Shown here piece after piece: positions 28,081 to 37,487 of a stretch of 64,000 bases of DNA; the stretch's first letter is position 1; every line of letters starts with the position of its first letter. This DNA is from Pseudomonas sp. B21-015 (GTDB taxonomy: Bacteria > Pseudomonadota > Gammaproteobacteria > Pseudomonadales > Pseudomonadaceae): positions 3,224,001 to 3,288,000 of the forward strand of contig NZ_CP087196.1 in the NCBI RefSeq assembly GCF_024749285.1, given 5' to 3'. The position numbers and the translations under genes were made by a program. The notes under the pieces are model-generated. The model ran no database searches, was not told the DNA's origin, and saw only the letters and a program-made list of their open reading frames with translations.

Positions 28081-29007
28081 TCAGTCACCTCCCGGTGCCA
28101 GCATCAGATTCGGCGATGGGCGCTGGTAGCCTTCCTGCTCCAGGCGCATGTCCAGCATCAGACTGGACAGGTCCGCCGAGAGTGCTTCGGCTTCGGCGTC
28201 GTTTTCCAGGTAGATCAGTTTCAGGTAGCTGTTGCAGCCGGGGCAGACTTCCGCTCGCAACGGTGCCTGATTGGCGGCATGAAGGTCATCCTCGAAGCTG
28301 ACGTATTGAAGCCCCTTGCTCTGTTCGCAATACACGCACTTGACCCGTACCGCATGCCATTCGCAGGCGCACAACGAGCACACCAGATAACGCAAGCCGT
28401 TGTACTTGCCGCGATGACGAATCACTCCGGCCATCGCCGGCGAACCGCAGGCCGGGCATTGGCTGAGGCTGTCGCCGCGCTTGAGTTCAAGGTTCGGTGA
28501 ACTCAGCAGCCAATGGCTCCAGGCCGCTTGCAGCGCTGCACCGAGGAACGGCACCAGCGCTGCCGGCAGCATTGAATACTGGCCGCTGACCAAGGCAATT
28601 GCCCACGCTTTGAGCAGGCCTGGGTTGGCACTGCGCAACGTCGCCACGGCGTTTTCTACCGCTGATTGTGGCGGTGGCTGATAGCGTTGCAACAAGGCTT
28701 CAAGAAAGGGTAGCCAAACATTTTCGCGCACCAGACTGTCGGCGGCGAACGGTGGCAAGCCATGTTCCACGCACACCCGAAGACGTTCGGGATCGGGCAT
28801 GGCGGCCACGGGCGGATCGTCCATCAGGTGCTGCTGGACGTGACACAGTCCGGCAACCAAACGCAGGTAATCCGCCAATGGATGCCCATCGGCCAGGCGT
28901 TCCAGACGCAGCGCGCGCAAGGTGAACAAGTTATTCGGTGGCCGGTACAGAAACGGCGGTGAACTCGCCGCCGCTTCTATCTGCCCAGGCTCGAGGATCG
29001 TGGCCAA
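28081..29007 (-). CDS. fdhE: Formate dehydrogenase accessory protein FdhE
   Basis: A 308-residue cytoplasmic protein with the FdhE C-terminal rubredoxin-like domain. Four CxxC pairs are visible: CPACGSP, CSLCACEWH, CVYCEQSKG and CPGCNSYLK, which bind iron. It is needed for maturation of membrane formate dehydrogenase, probably acting on the Tat-exported FdnGH subunits before transport. It starts four bases after fdnI, so it belongs to the fdn operon; about 93 bp then separate it from selA. Confidence 0.93.
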   Translation of the reverse strand: MATILEPGQIEAAASSPPFLYRPPNNLFTLRALRLERLADGHPLADYLRLVAGLCHVQQHLMDDPPVAAMPDPERLRVCVEHGLPPFAADSLVRENVWLPFLEALLQRYQPPPQSAVENAVATLRSANPGLLKAWAIALVSGQYSMLPAALVPFLGAALQAAWSHWLLSSPNLELKRGDSLSQCPACGSPAMAGVIRHRGKYNGLRYLVCSLCACEWHAVRVKCVYCEQSKGLQYVSFEDDLHAANQAPLRAEVCPGCNSYLKLIYLENDAEAEALSADLSSLMLDMRLEQEGYQRPSPNLMLAPGGD

Positions 29008-29011
29008 GGGG

Positions 29012-29665
29012 TCATCCTTTTTTGGTGATCGGTCGCTCAGGCGTTTCGTCTTGGGTCACTTCCCGGTACCAGAGCTCATGGTGTTTTTTCGCCCAGGCGC
29101 GGCTGACCCTGCCACGCACCATCGCGTGGACCGAACCGCGAATCCAGATACCCGCATAGATGTGGACGATAATGCTCAGCACCAGGATGAACCCCGCCAG
29201 CGCATGCAGCAGCATCGCCCAGCGAATACCGGTGATGCCGAAGTACGCGCTGAACCAGGCACGCCAGATCACCAACCCGCTGAACAACAGCACCAGCATG
29301 CAGATCAGCAACACCCAAAACAGTAGCTTCTGCCCCGGGTTGTATTTGCCGATCGGCGGCACGCCCTCCTCCTCGTTACGCATGACAGTCCCGACGCGCC
29401 TGAGCCACAACCGGTCGTTGGCGATGAAGTAATTCGCCCGCCAGAAACTGAACACCAGGCCGAGGAACAGCACAAACATCGCCACGCCCATGTACGGATG
29501 CAAGATGCGCGTCCACGAACCGCCGCCAAACAGGTTGCTGAGCCAGAACAACCCTGGATGAAACAAGGCCAGCCCCGACAGCGCGGCCATGAAAAACACA
29601 ATCGCCACCAGCCAGTGATTGGTGCGCTGGTTGGAGGTGTAGCGCAGGATCGGTTTGTCGTTCAC
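29012..29665 (-). CDS. fdnI: Formate dehydrogenase gamma subunit, cytochrome b556
   Basis: A 217-residue membrane protein with four hydrophobic helices and histidines placed as in FdnI/Fdo[71 protein letters not shown], and [25 protein letters not shown]. The latter holds the haem ligands. It anchors FdnGH on the periplasmic side and passes electrons to quinone. The start overlaps the fdnH stop (ATGA). Confidence 0.93.
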   Translation of the reverse strand: MNDKPILRYTSNQRTNHWLVAIVFFMAALSGLALFHPGLFWLSNLFGGGSWTRILHPYMGVAMFVLFLGLVFSFWRANYFIANDRLWLRRVGTVMRNEEEGVPPIGKYNPGQKLLFWVLLICMLVLLFSGLVIWRAWFSAYFGITGIRWAMLLHALAGFILVLSIIVHIYAGIWIRGSVHAMVRGRVSRAWAKKHHELWYREVTQDETPERPITKKG

Positions 29666-30606
29666 GGCCTGTCCTCCCCGCCGGGTTTCGTCGGATCAAA
29701 GGTGTGCACCGATGGATCGAATTCATGCACCGCTGGGTCGACGATGACTGGATTTTCGTCTTCCTCGACCAGTTGCGGCCCGACGCGCACATAGTGGAAG
29801 AACCCGGCCAGCACCGCCGCGCCCATGGCCAGTAACGCCAGGGGTTTGCTCAGGCCTTTCCACAGGTCCACCAGTGGACTGATCGCCGGGTGATCCGGCA
29901 GCCCGGCATACAGCCTGGGCGTGTCGGCATGGTGCAGCACATACATGACGTGGGTGCCGCCAACCCCTTCGGGATCATACAAGCCGGCGTTGTCGAAGCC
30001 GCGGTTCTTGAGGTCGACGATGCGTTCGGCGGCGTGTTCCTTCATGTCTTCCTTGGTGCCGAAAACGATGGCGCCGGTCGGGCAGGTTTTCACGCAGGCC
30101 GGCTCCAGCCCCACCGCCACCCGGTCCGAACACAGCGTGCATTTATAGGCCTTGTGGTCCTTTTGCGAGATGCGCGGAATGTTGAACGGGCAACCGGTGA
30201 TGCAATACCCGCAGCCGATGCAGTGGTCCTGATCGAAATCGACGATGCCGTTGGCGTGCTTGATGATCGCGCCGGGGCTCGGGCATGCCGCCAGGCAGCC
30301 GGGTTCGGCGCAGTGCATGCAACCGTCCTTGCGAATCAACCATTCCAGGTTGCCGGCGTCGGTTTCATGCTCGGTGAAGCGCATCAGGGTCCAGGTGTCT
30401 GCGCTGAGATCGTGAGGGTTGTCATAGGTGCCGAGGTTGTGACCAACGTCGTCGCGCAGCTCGTTCCATTCCGAGCAGGCGACCTGGCAGGCCTTGCAGC
30501 CGATGCACTTGGTGGTGTCGATCAGCTTGGCCACTTCCTCTTGCGTGCGCACCGAGGGCGGCACGGTGGTGGTGGCCGAGCGGGCGATGATGTCTTGGCT
30601 GGCCAT
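29662..30606 (-). CDS. fdnH: Formate dehydrogenase beta subunit, Fe-S protein
   Basis: A 314-residue ferredoxin-like subunit with four 4Fe-4S cysteine sets: [45 protein letters not shown], and [26 protein letters not shown] single membrane helix near residue 260 ([19 protein letters not shown]) fixes it to the membrane. It transfers electrons from FdnG to the cytochrome subunit. The ATG follows the fdnG stop directly (TAAATG). Confidence 0.95.
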   Translation of the reverse strand: MASQDIIARSATTTVPPSVRTQEEVAKLIDTTKCIGCKACQVACSEWNELRDDVGHNLGTYDNPHDLSADTWTLMRFTEHETDAGNLEWLIRKDGCMHCAEPGCLAACPSPGAIIKHANGIVDFDQDHCIGCGYCITGCPFNIPRISQKDHKAYKCTLCSDRVAVGLEPACVKTCPTGAIVFGTKEDMKEHAAERIVDLKNRGFDNAGLYDPEGVGGTHVMYVLHHADTPRLYAGLPDHPAISPLVDLWKGLSKPLALLAMGAAVLAGFFHYVRVGPQLVEEDENPVIVDPAVHEFDPSVHTFDPTKPGGEDRP

Positions 30607-33600
30607 TTAGATTTTCTCCACGTTGACCAGGAATGACTTGGATTCCGGGGTCTGTGTGTTGCCATCGCCGAGGAACGGCACCAGGGTGTTGGTCAGGTAA
30701 CCGTGGCGGGTGGCGCCGGTGAAGCCCCAGTGCAACGGGATACCGATCTGGTGCACCACCTGATTGTTGACCTGCAGCGGACGAATCCGCTTGGTCACCA
30801 CCGCCACCGCTTCGATATGCCCGCGCTTGGAACTGACCCGCACCCGGTCACCGGCAGCGATGCCCTTCTCCTTGGCCAGCACCTCGCCGATTTCGACAAA
30901 CTGCTCGGGTTGGGTCACCGCGTTGATCGGGCAATGCTTGGTCCAGAAGTGGAAGTGTTCGGTCAGCCGGTAGCTGGTCGCCGCATAAGGGAAGTCCTTG
31001 GCCTGCCCCAGGGTGTCCCAGACCGAATCGAAGATCCGCCCGGCCGGGTTGCTGGTCGCCTGCTTGTTGTTGGGGTGCATCGGGTTGATGCCGATGGGCG
31101 TCTCGAACGGTTCATAGTGTTCCGGGAACGGCCCTTCGTTCATCTTGTCGAGGGCGAAGAAACGTGCCACGCCTTCGGGGTTCATGATGAACGGGTTCAT
31201 CCCGGCTTCCGGCGGCACATCAGCCTTGTAGTCGGGCACGTCGGTACCGGTCCAGACCTTGCCGTTCCACCACACCAGCCGTTTGTTCGCGTCCCACGGT
31301 TTGCCTTGAGGGTCGCTGGAGGCGCGGTTGTAGAGAATCCGTCGGTTCATCGGCCAGGCCCAGGCCCAGCCCAGGTTCTGCTTCATGCCGAAAGGATCGC
31401 TGTTGTCACGCCGGGCCATGTTGTTGCCCTGCTCGGTCCAGCTGCCGCAGAAAATCCAGCAACCGGACGCCGTGCTGCCATCGTCCTTGAGTTGGCCGAA
31501 ACCGGACAACTGCTGACCGGCCTTGACCACCGCGCCCGAAGCGTCGGTGACATCGGCGATGGCGTAACCGTTGAATTCTCGGGCCAGCTCTTCCGGCGTC
31601 GGGTCATCCGGTACCTTGTAGGGCCAGTCGAGCTTGAGGATCGGCTCGGCCCAGGCACCGCCACTGGCCTGGTAACGCTTGCGCAGACGCAGGAACAGCT
31701 CGGCCATGATCTTTATGTCTGTGCGCGCCTGTCCCGGGCCATCGGCGCCCTTCCAGTGCCATTGCAGCCAGCGACCGCTGTTGACCAGTGAGCCGTTTTC
31801 TTCGGCAAAACAGGTGGTGGGCAGGCGGATGACTTCGGTCTGGATGTTAGCTGTTTCCACATCGTTGTAAGGCCCGACGTTGCGCCAGAACTCCGAAGTC
31901 TCGGTGGCCAGCGGGTCCATCACCACCAGCCACTTGAGTTTGGCCAACGCCTTCATCACCCGGTTCTTGTCCGGCAAGGCGGCGATCGGGTTGAAGCCCT
32001 GGCACATGTAGCCATTGACCTGGCCCTTGCCCATCATGTCGAACATTTTCAGGATGTCGTAACCGGGAATGTCCAGTTTCGGCAGCCAGTCGTAACCCCA
32101 GTGATTCTCGGCGGTGGCATTGGCGCCATACCAGGCTTTCATCAGGCTGACATGGAACTTGCCGTAGTTCTGCCAGTAGGACATCTGCCCGGGACGCAGC
32201 GGTTTGAGTGCGCGCTTGGCGATGTAAGCGTTGTAGTCCTGTTCGGCCTCGGCCGGCAGGGTCAGGTAACCAGGCAACAGGTTGGACAGCAAGCCCAGGT
32301 CGGTCAGGCCCTGAATGTTGGAGTGCCCACGCAAGGCGTTGACGCCCCCGCCCGGCATGCCGACGTTGCCCAGCAGCAGTTGCACCATGGCCGCGCTGCG
32401 GATCATCTGCGAACCGATCGAATGCTGGGTCCAACCCAGGGCGTAGAGAATCGTCATGGTCTTGCCCGGTTGCGAGCAGGTGGCGATCTCTTCCCAGATT
32501 TTCTGCATCGCGTCCGTGGGCATGCCGCAGACCTGACTGGCCAGCTCCAGGGTGTAACGGCTGTAATGCTGCTTCATTAATTGGTAGACGCAGCGTGGGT
32601 CTTGCAAGGTCGGGTCGACTTTGGCAAAACCGTCCTCGCCGATTTCGTAGCCCCAGCCGGACTTGTCAGTGTAAGTACGCTTGCTCGCGTCGTACCCGCT
32701 GAACAGCCCGTCCTCGAAACCGTAGTTGGCCTTGACGATGAACGACACGTCCGTATAGGCCCGCACGTATTCGTGCTGGATCTTGTCTTCGGTCAGCAAG
32801 TAGTTGATCAGCCCGCCCATGAAGGCAATGTCGGTGCCGGTGCGGATCGGCGCGTAATAGTCCGCCACCGAGGCCGTACGGGTGAAACGCGGGTCGACCA
32901 CAATCAGCCGCGCCTTGTTGTGGGCTTTGGCTTCGGTCACCCATTTGAAACCGCAAGGGTGCGCTTCTGCTGCGTTGCCACCCATCACCAGAACCAGATT
33001 CGCGTTGGCGATATCGGTCCAGTGGTTGGTCATGGCACCACGGCCATACGTCGGGGCAAGACTTGCCACCGTCGGGCCATGTCAGACACGTGCCTGGTTA
33101 TCGAACCCCAGCATGCCGAGACTGCGAATCACCTTGTGGGTGATGTAACCCGCTTCGTTGGACGAGGCCGACGCCGCGAGAAAACCGGTGGTCAGCCAGC
33201 GGTTCACCGTTTGCCCCTGGGCGTTCTTTTCGATGAAGTTGGCATCGCGGTCGGCCTTCATCAGGTCGGCGATGCGATCCAGTGCTTCATCCCAGGAGAT
33301 TCGTACCCACTCCTTGGTGCCGGGCTTGCGCATCTGCGGGTACTGAAGACGGCTGGGGCTGTGAATGAAATCGAGCAGGCCCGCGCCTTTGGGGCAGAGG
33401 GTGCCGCGATTGACCGGGTGGTCGGCATCGCCTTCGATGTGGATGATGCTCTGGGCGACATTCTTCGCATTGTCGCCCTGGCTGTACATGATCAAGCCGC
33501 AACCGACCGAGCAGTACGGGCAGGTGTTGCGGGTTTCATGGGTATGGGCGAGCTTGAAATGACGCACTTGTTCGGCGAAGGCTGGCATCGGGGCCATGCC

Positions 33601-33672
33601 CAGCGCGCCGAGGCTTGAGCCCGCAAGGCCGATACCTGCGACCTTGAAGAACTGACGACGGTTGAGGTCCAT
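30607..33672 (-). CDS. fdnG: Formate dehydrogenase alpha subunit, selenocysteine and molybdopterin protein
   Basis: A single 1,021-residue selenoprotein interrupted by an in-frame TGA at 33082-33084 that encodes Sec at position 197 (context NQARV-Sec-HGPTV). An automatic tool would split it into 196 and 820 residues. The N-terminus is a twin-arginine signal (MDLNRRQFFKVAG), so the folded enzyme is exported by Tat. CPYCSVGCGLIMYSQG is the 4Fe-4S site and LCPKGAG follows it. The large part holds the molybdopterin-bis-guanine dinucleotide domains (GSQMIRSAAMVQLLLGNVGMPGGGVNALRGHSNIQG). It oxidises formate in the periplasm. It leads the fdnG-fdnH-fdnI-fdhE operon, with selA-selB-tRNA-Sec right downstream to decode it. 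Confidence 0.95.
33053..33084 (-). promoter_or_regulatory. SECIS element after the UGA codon of fdnG
   Basis: On the minus strand the UGA (33084-33082) is followed after 11 bases by GGTGGCAAGTCTTGCCCC (33070-33053). GGCAA pairs with TTGCC and leaves a small GTC loop, and the outer GG/CC extends the stem. Position and shape agree with bacterial SECIS hairpins, including that of E. coli fdnG, which SelB binds. Confidence 0.85.
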
Positions 33673-33840
33673 CGTGCACTCCTGATCAGGTGGAAACCCG
33701 GTGCGTTGGCCGGATTTTTCTGGACGATCACGGTGACGGCAACGGAACTACCGCCACTTTAAACTGTAGACAATGCTGTTTTGTGCTGTGGAAAAACCGA
33801 CCGTCGGGTAATACCGCAAGCCAGCCGGACACACAATTAA

Positions 33841-33930
33841 TGTGGGAGCGAGCCTGCTCGCGATAGCGGTTGGCCAGGCAACATCAACGCTGGCTGTGAT
33901 GGCCTCATCGCGAGCAGGCTCGCTCCCACA
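33841..33930. repeat. Pair of inverted REP sequences (REPIN)
   Basis: TGTGGGAGCGAGCCTGCTCG at 33841 pairs with its inverted copy ending at 33930 (GAGCAGGCTCGCTCCCACA). It lies between the divergent fdnG and patB genes. The 33673-33986 gap holds this pair and presumably both promoters; I see no clear anaerobic Fnr box. Confidence 0.85.
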
Positions 33931-33986
33931 GAGGTTGGCGCTTATCATGGCCACCGGATTCACCCCCGCCTTTTATGAGACTGAGC

Positions 33987-35135
33987 ATGACTTTCGATTT
34001 TGATCAGGTGTTCGACCGCCATGGCACCGGCAGTACCAAATGGAGCCGTTACCCGGCCGACGTGTTGCCGATGTGGGTCGCCGACATGGATTTTGCCGCG
34101 CCGCCAGCGATCATCCAGGCCCTGCAACAACGCCTGGAACACCCGATGCTCGGTTACAGCGTGGCCCAGGACAACTTGCGTGACGCCATCGTCGCCGACT
34201 TGTGGAACAAGTACTCCTGGCGCGTACAGCCCCAGGAGCTGATCTTCCTGCCGGGTGTCGAGTCGGGTTTCAACATGGCCCTGCATGCGCTGGTTCAGCC
34301 GCAGCAGAACGTGGTCGTGCAGACGCCGAATTACCCGCCGCTGCGCCATGCGCCGGGCCACTGGCAGTTGAACAAAGTCGAACTGGACTTCGACGTGTTG
34401 GCCGATGGTACGTATGCCACGCCACTCGATGCCTTGCGCCAGGCGCTGCAAGGTGGCGGCGCGTTGCTGCTGAGCAACCCGCATAACCCGCTGGGCAAGG
34501 TCTTCCCCCGCGAAGAACTGCAAGCAGTCGCCGACATCTGCCTGGAGCAGGACGCCTGGATCATCTCCGACGAGATTCACGCCGAACTGTGCTTCGACGG
34601 GCGTGTGCACATTCCGATCGCCTCGCTCAGCCCGCAAATCGCCAAACGCACCATCACCCTGATGTCGGCGAGCAAGGCTTACAACATCGCCGGCCTGAAG
34701 ACTTCGTTCATGATCATTCAGGACGCGGCGCTGCGCCATCGGGTCAACAGCGCCCGCTGCGGCATGGTCGACAGCGTCAACCCGTTGGGCATGGAAGCCA
34801 CCCGCGTCGCCTACAGCGAAGGCGGCCCATGGCTGAACGGGCTCATGGCCTACCTGCAAAGCAATCGCGATTATCTGGTGGAGGCGGTTCGCACGCGGTT
34901 GCCGGGCGTGACCATGAACATACCCCAGGGCACTTATCTGGCGTGGCTCGACTGCACGGCGCTGGGGCTGGACAACCCGCAGCAGTTCTTCCTTGAACAA
35001 GCGAAGGTCGGGCTGAGCGCGGGGCTGGATTTCGGCGATAACGCCCGGCAATTCGTGCGCCTGAACTTCGGCTGCCCACGGGCGCTGCTGGAGGAAGGGA
35101 TCGCGCGGATGGAGCGTAGTTTGCGTAACCGCTGA
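33987..35135 (+). CDS. patB: PatB/MalY-type PLP-dependent C-S lyase or aminotransferase
   Basis: A 382-residue fold-type I PLP enzyme from the ATG at 33987 (a start four codons earlier is possible). Blocks typical of PatB/MalY are visible: WSRYPADVLPMWVADMDFAAPPAI near the front, LGYSVAQDNLRDAIVADL, GVESGFNMAL, LLSNPHNPLGKVF, ISDEIHAELCF (Asp that binds the pyridine nitrogen) and the PLP lysine in MSASKAYNIAGLK. These enzymes cleave cystathionine or other cysteine conjugates to pyruvate, ammonia and a thiol, and some act as aminotransferases. Monocistronic; convergent with the helicase gene. Confidence 0.85.
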   Translation: MTFDFDQVFDRHGTGSTKWSRYPADVLPMWVADMDFAAPPAIIQALQQRLEHPMLGYSVAQDNLRDAIVADLWNKYSWRVQPQELIFLPGVESGFNMALHALVQPQQNVVVQTPNYPPLRHAPGHWQLNKVELDFDVLADGTYATPLDALRQALQGGGALLLSNPHNPLGKVFPREELQAVADICLEQDAWIISDEIHAELCFDGRVHIPIASLSPQIAKRTITLMSASKAYNIAGLKTSFMIIQDAALRHRVNSARCGMVDSVNPLGMEATRVAYSEGGPWLNGLMAYLQSNRDYLVEAVRTRLPGVTMNIPQGTYLAWLDCTALGLDNPQQFFLEQAKVGLSAGLDFGDNARQFVRLNFGCPRALLEEGIARMERSLRNR

Positions 35136-35159
35136 CTCCTGCGGCAACAACGATCAAAT

Positions 35160-35185
35160 GCAGGAGCTGGCGTAGCAGCTCCTGC
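35160..35185. terminator. Hairpin between convergent patB and helicase genes
   Basis: GCAGGAGCTG (35160-35169) and CAGCTCCTGC (35176-35185) form perfect ten-base arms around a GCGTAG loop. There is no T tract. It can serve either direction; it also resembles the REP-type sequences. Confidence 0.55.
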
Positions 35186-35210
35186 GTCGTCGTCCACGCT
35201 TTCTGGCAAG

Positions 35211-37487
35211 TCACCGCGTTGCATCAACGGCAGTCTTGACCGTCCACCAGCGCGGCAGCAATTGCTTGACCTTGCTCTCACCAAACCGGTCATCGATCAG
35301 CATCACTACCCCTTGATCCTGCCGGGTGCGGATCACTCGCCCCGCCGCTTGCACCACTTTCTGCACACCCGGAAACAGGTAGGTGTAGTCATAACCGGCC
35401 CCGAAAATCGCCGCCATGCGCTGTTTCATCTGTTCGTTGACCGGATTGAGTTGCGCCAGCCCCAGGGTGGCAATGAATGCACCAATCAACCGCGCGCCGG
35501 GTAAATCGATGCCTTCGCCGAATGCTCCACCCAGCACCGCAAACCCTACGCCCTGACTATGGACGGTGAATTGATCGAGAAACGCCTGACGCGGCCCTTC
35601 CCCCATTCCCCGGGACTGCGACCACAGCGTGATGTGCGGATGCCGTTCGGCCAGCAACTGGGCCACTTGCTGCAAATAGTCGAAGCTGCTGAAAAACGCC
35701 AGATAGTTGCCTGGGCGCTGGGCGAATTGTTTGGCAATCAGCTCGACGATGGGCTCAAGGGACGCCTGACGGTGGACGAACCGCGTGGAGATCTGGCTGA
35801 CGATGTGCACATGCAGTTGATCGGCGTGAAATGGCGATTCGACGTCGATCCAGACCGTGTTCGTCGGTGTTCCCAGCAAATCGGTGTAATAGCGCTGGGG
35901 GCTCAGGGTGGCGGAAAACAACACCGTGCTGCGCGCAGCGGTCAGGCGCGGGCGAATGAAACCGGCGGGCACCACGTTGCGCAGGCACAGTTGCGACAGG
36001 TTGCGTTTGCGCTCGAGGTCGCGCTTGCTGATGTCGAACAGGAAATGCTCATCGAACAGTTCAGCCACGCGGCCGAATTGCAGCACGTCGAAGTAAAAAT
36101 TCTGCAATCCGCTGTCCAGGCCTTGGGGATGATCGTTCAGGTAGTCGCCGATGCTCGCGCAGCATAAGGACAGCGCCTGAAGCAGTTTTTCCGGGGCTTT
36201 GTCGTAGGCCTGATAGGGGCCGAGTTGCTGATCATGCAGAGCATTCCATTCACGATTGACCCGTTGCAAGGATCTCTTCAGTGGCTCAGGCGCGGTTTTT
36301 CGCACGCTGTTCAACGTTGCCTGGTCGAGGCTGGCGCTGTACATCTGCCGACCGCGCTCCACCAGATTGTGGGCTTCGTCCACCAGCACCGCGACGTTCC
36401 AGTTATTGGCCTGGGCCAGCCCGAACAGCAACGCGCTGAAGTCGAAATAGTAGTTGTAGTCGGCGACCACCACGTCCGCCCATCGGGCCATTTCCTGGCT
36501 CAGGTAATAAGGACAAACCTCGTGCTGCAGGGCAACTTCGCGCAAGGCACTCTGGTTCAGCAGGCTCAATTGGCGAGCGGCCTGACGCGCGGCCGGCAGA
36601 CGATCATAAAAACCCTGGGCCAACGGGCAGGATTCGCCATGGCAGGCCTTGTCCGGGTGCTCGCACGCCTTGTCCCGGGCAATCATCTCGAGGACTCGCA
36701 AGGGCGGAGCGGCGGCGCTGTCGAGGATGACCTGAGCCGCATCCAGCGCCAATTTGCGCCCCGGGGTTTTCGCCGTGAGGAAAAACACCTTGTCCAGTTG
36801 CTGCGGCGCCAGGGCCTTGAGCATCGGGAACAGCGTGCCGATGGTCTTGCCGATCCCGGTCGGCGCCTGGGCCATCAGGCAGCGACCGGTGCTGACCGCC
36901 TTGAACACCGATTCGGCCAGATGCCGTTGGCCGGGTCGAAAATCGGCATGGGGAAATGCCAACCGTTGCGCCGCCAGATTACGCCCCTCGCGATGGGCCA
37001 TTTCCTGCTCGGCCCAGTGCAGGAATAACCCGCAGTGGCGCTCGAAGAACCGCTGCAAGTCGGCGGCGCTGAAGGCCTCGACCAGACGGGTTTCCTTCTC
37101 GCTGACGATGTCGAAGTACACCAGCGCCAAGTCGATCTGCGCCAGATCCAGTTTCTGGCACATCAACCAGCCATAGACTTTCGCCTGCGCCCAGTGCAGC
37201 TGTCGGTGGTTGGCCGGTTGTTTACTCAGATCGCCACGGTAGGTTTTGATTTCTTCGAGGCAGTTTTGCGCCGGATCGTAGCCATCCGCCCGGCCTTTCA
37301 CGGTCAAGGTTCGATACTGGCCCTCGAGCGCGACCTCATTCTGGTAACCCTCGCTGCGTCGTGACGCGACGGTGCGATGCCCGACGATGCCTTCCAGCGC
37401 GGTCGGCGACGGGGTGAAACGCAGGTCGAGGTCGCCGACCTTGGCGGTGAATTCACACAACGCCCGCACCGCGATGCTGTAGCTCAA
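35211..37487 (-). CDS. Nuclease-helicase: PD-(D/E)XK domain plus XPD/DinG-type helicase
   Basis: From a TTG start at 37487 that overlaps the stop of the upstream FAN1 gene, the protein has 758 residues (the frame extends further but only as a shadow). Residues 1-150 look like a PD-(D/E)XK nuclease (GRADGYD at 65-71 and EEIKTY at 78-83). The DEAD_2 helicase follows: APTGIGKT at 208-215, four cysteines at 275, 282, 287 and 325 that fit the XPD iron-sulfur cluster, and DEAH at 370-373. C-terminal motifs include FFSSFDYLQQVAQLL, GGAFGEGIDLPGARLIGAFI and VVQAAGRVIRTRQDQGVVMLIDDRF. The coupling to FAN1 points to DNA crosslink or branched-DNA repair. Confidence 0.88.
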   Translation of the reverse strand: MSYSIAVRALCEFTAKVGDLDLRFTPSPTALEGIVGHRTVASRRSEGYQNEVALEGQYRTLTVKGRADGYDPAQNCLEEIKTYRGDLSKQPANHRQLHWAQAKVYGWLMCQKLDLAQIDLALVYFDIVSEKETRLVEAFSAADLQRFFERHCGLFLHWAEQEMAHREGRNLAAQRLAFPHADFRPGQRHLAESVFKAVSTGRCLMAQAPTGIGKTIGTLFPMLKALAPQQLDKVFFLTAKTPGRKLALDAAQVILDSAAAPPLRVLEMIARDKACEHPDKACHGESCPLAQGFYDRLPAARQAARQLSLLNQSALREVALQHEVCPYYLSQEMARWADVVVADYNYYFDFSALLFGLAQANNWNVAVLVDEAHNLVERGRQMYSASLDQATLNSVRKTAPEPLKRSLQRVNREWNALHDQQLGPYQAYDKAPEKLLQALSLCCASIGDYLNDHPQGLDSGLQNFYFDVLQFGRVAELFDEHFLFDISKRDLERKRNLSQLCLRNVVPAGFIRPRLTAARSTVLFSATLSPQRYYTDLLGTPTNTVWIDVESPFHADQLHVHIVSQISTRFVHRQASLEPIVELIAKQFAQRPGNYLAFFSSFDYLQQVAQLLAERHPHITLWSQSRGMGEGPRQAFLDQFTVHSQGVGFAVLGGAFGEGIDLPGARLIGAFIATLGLAQLNPVNEQMKQRMAAIFGAGYDYTYLFPGVQKVVQAAGRVIRTRQDQGVVMLIDDRFGESKVKQLLPRWWTVKTAVDATR

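Noticed and set aside
30703-33618. Long plus-strand frames opposite fdnG
   Set aside because: High-GC shadows of a strongly conserved selenoprotein gene; composition is rich in Arg, His and Gly without motifs.
33082-33672. Separate 196-residue gene ending at the TGA
   Set aside because: The TGA is the selenocysteine codon of fdnG with a SECIS hairpin, and the downstream frame continues the same protein.
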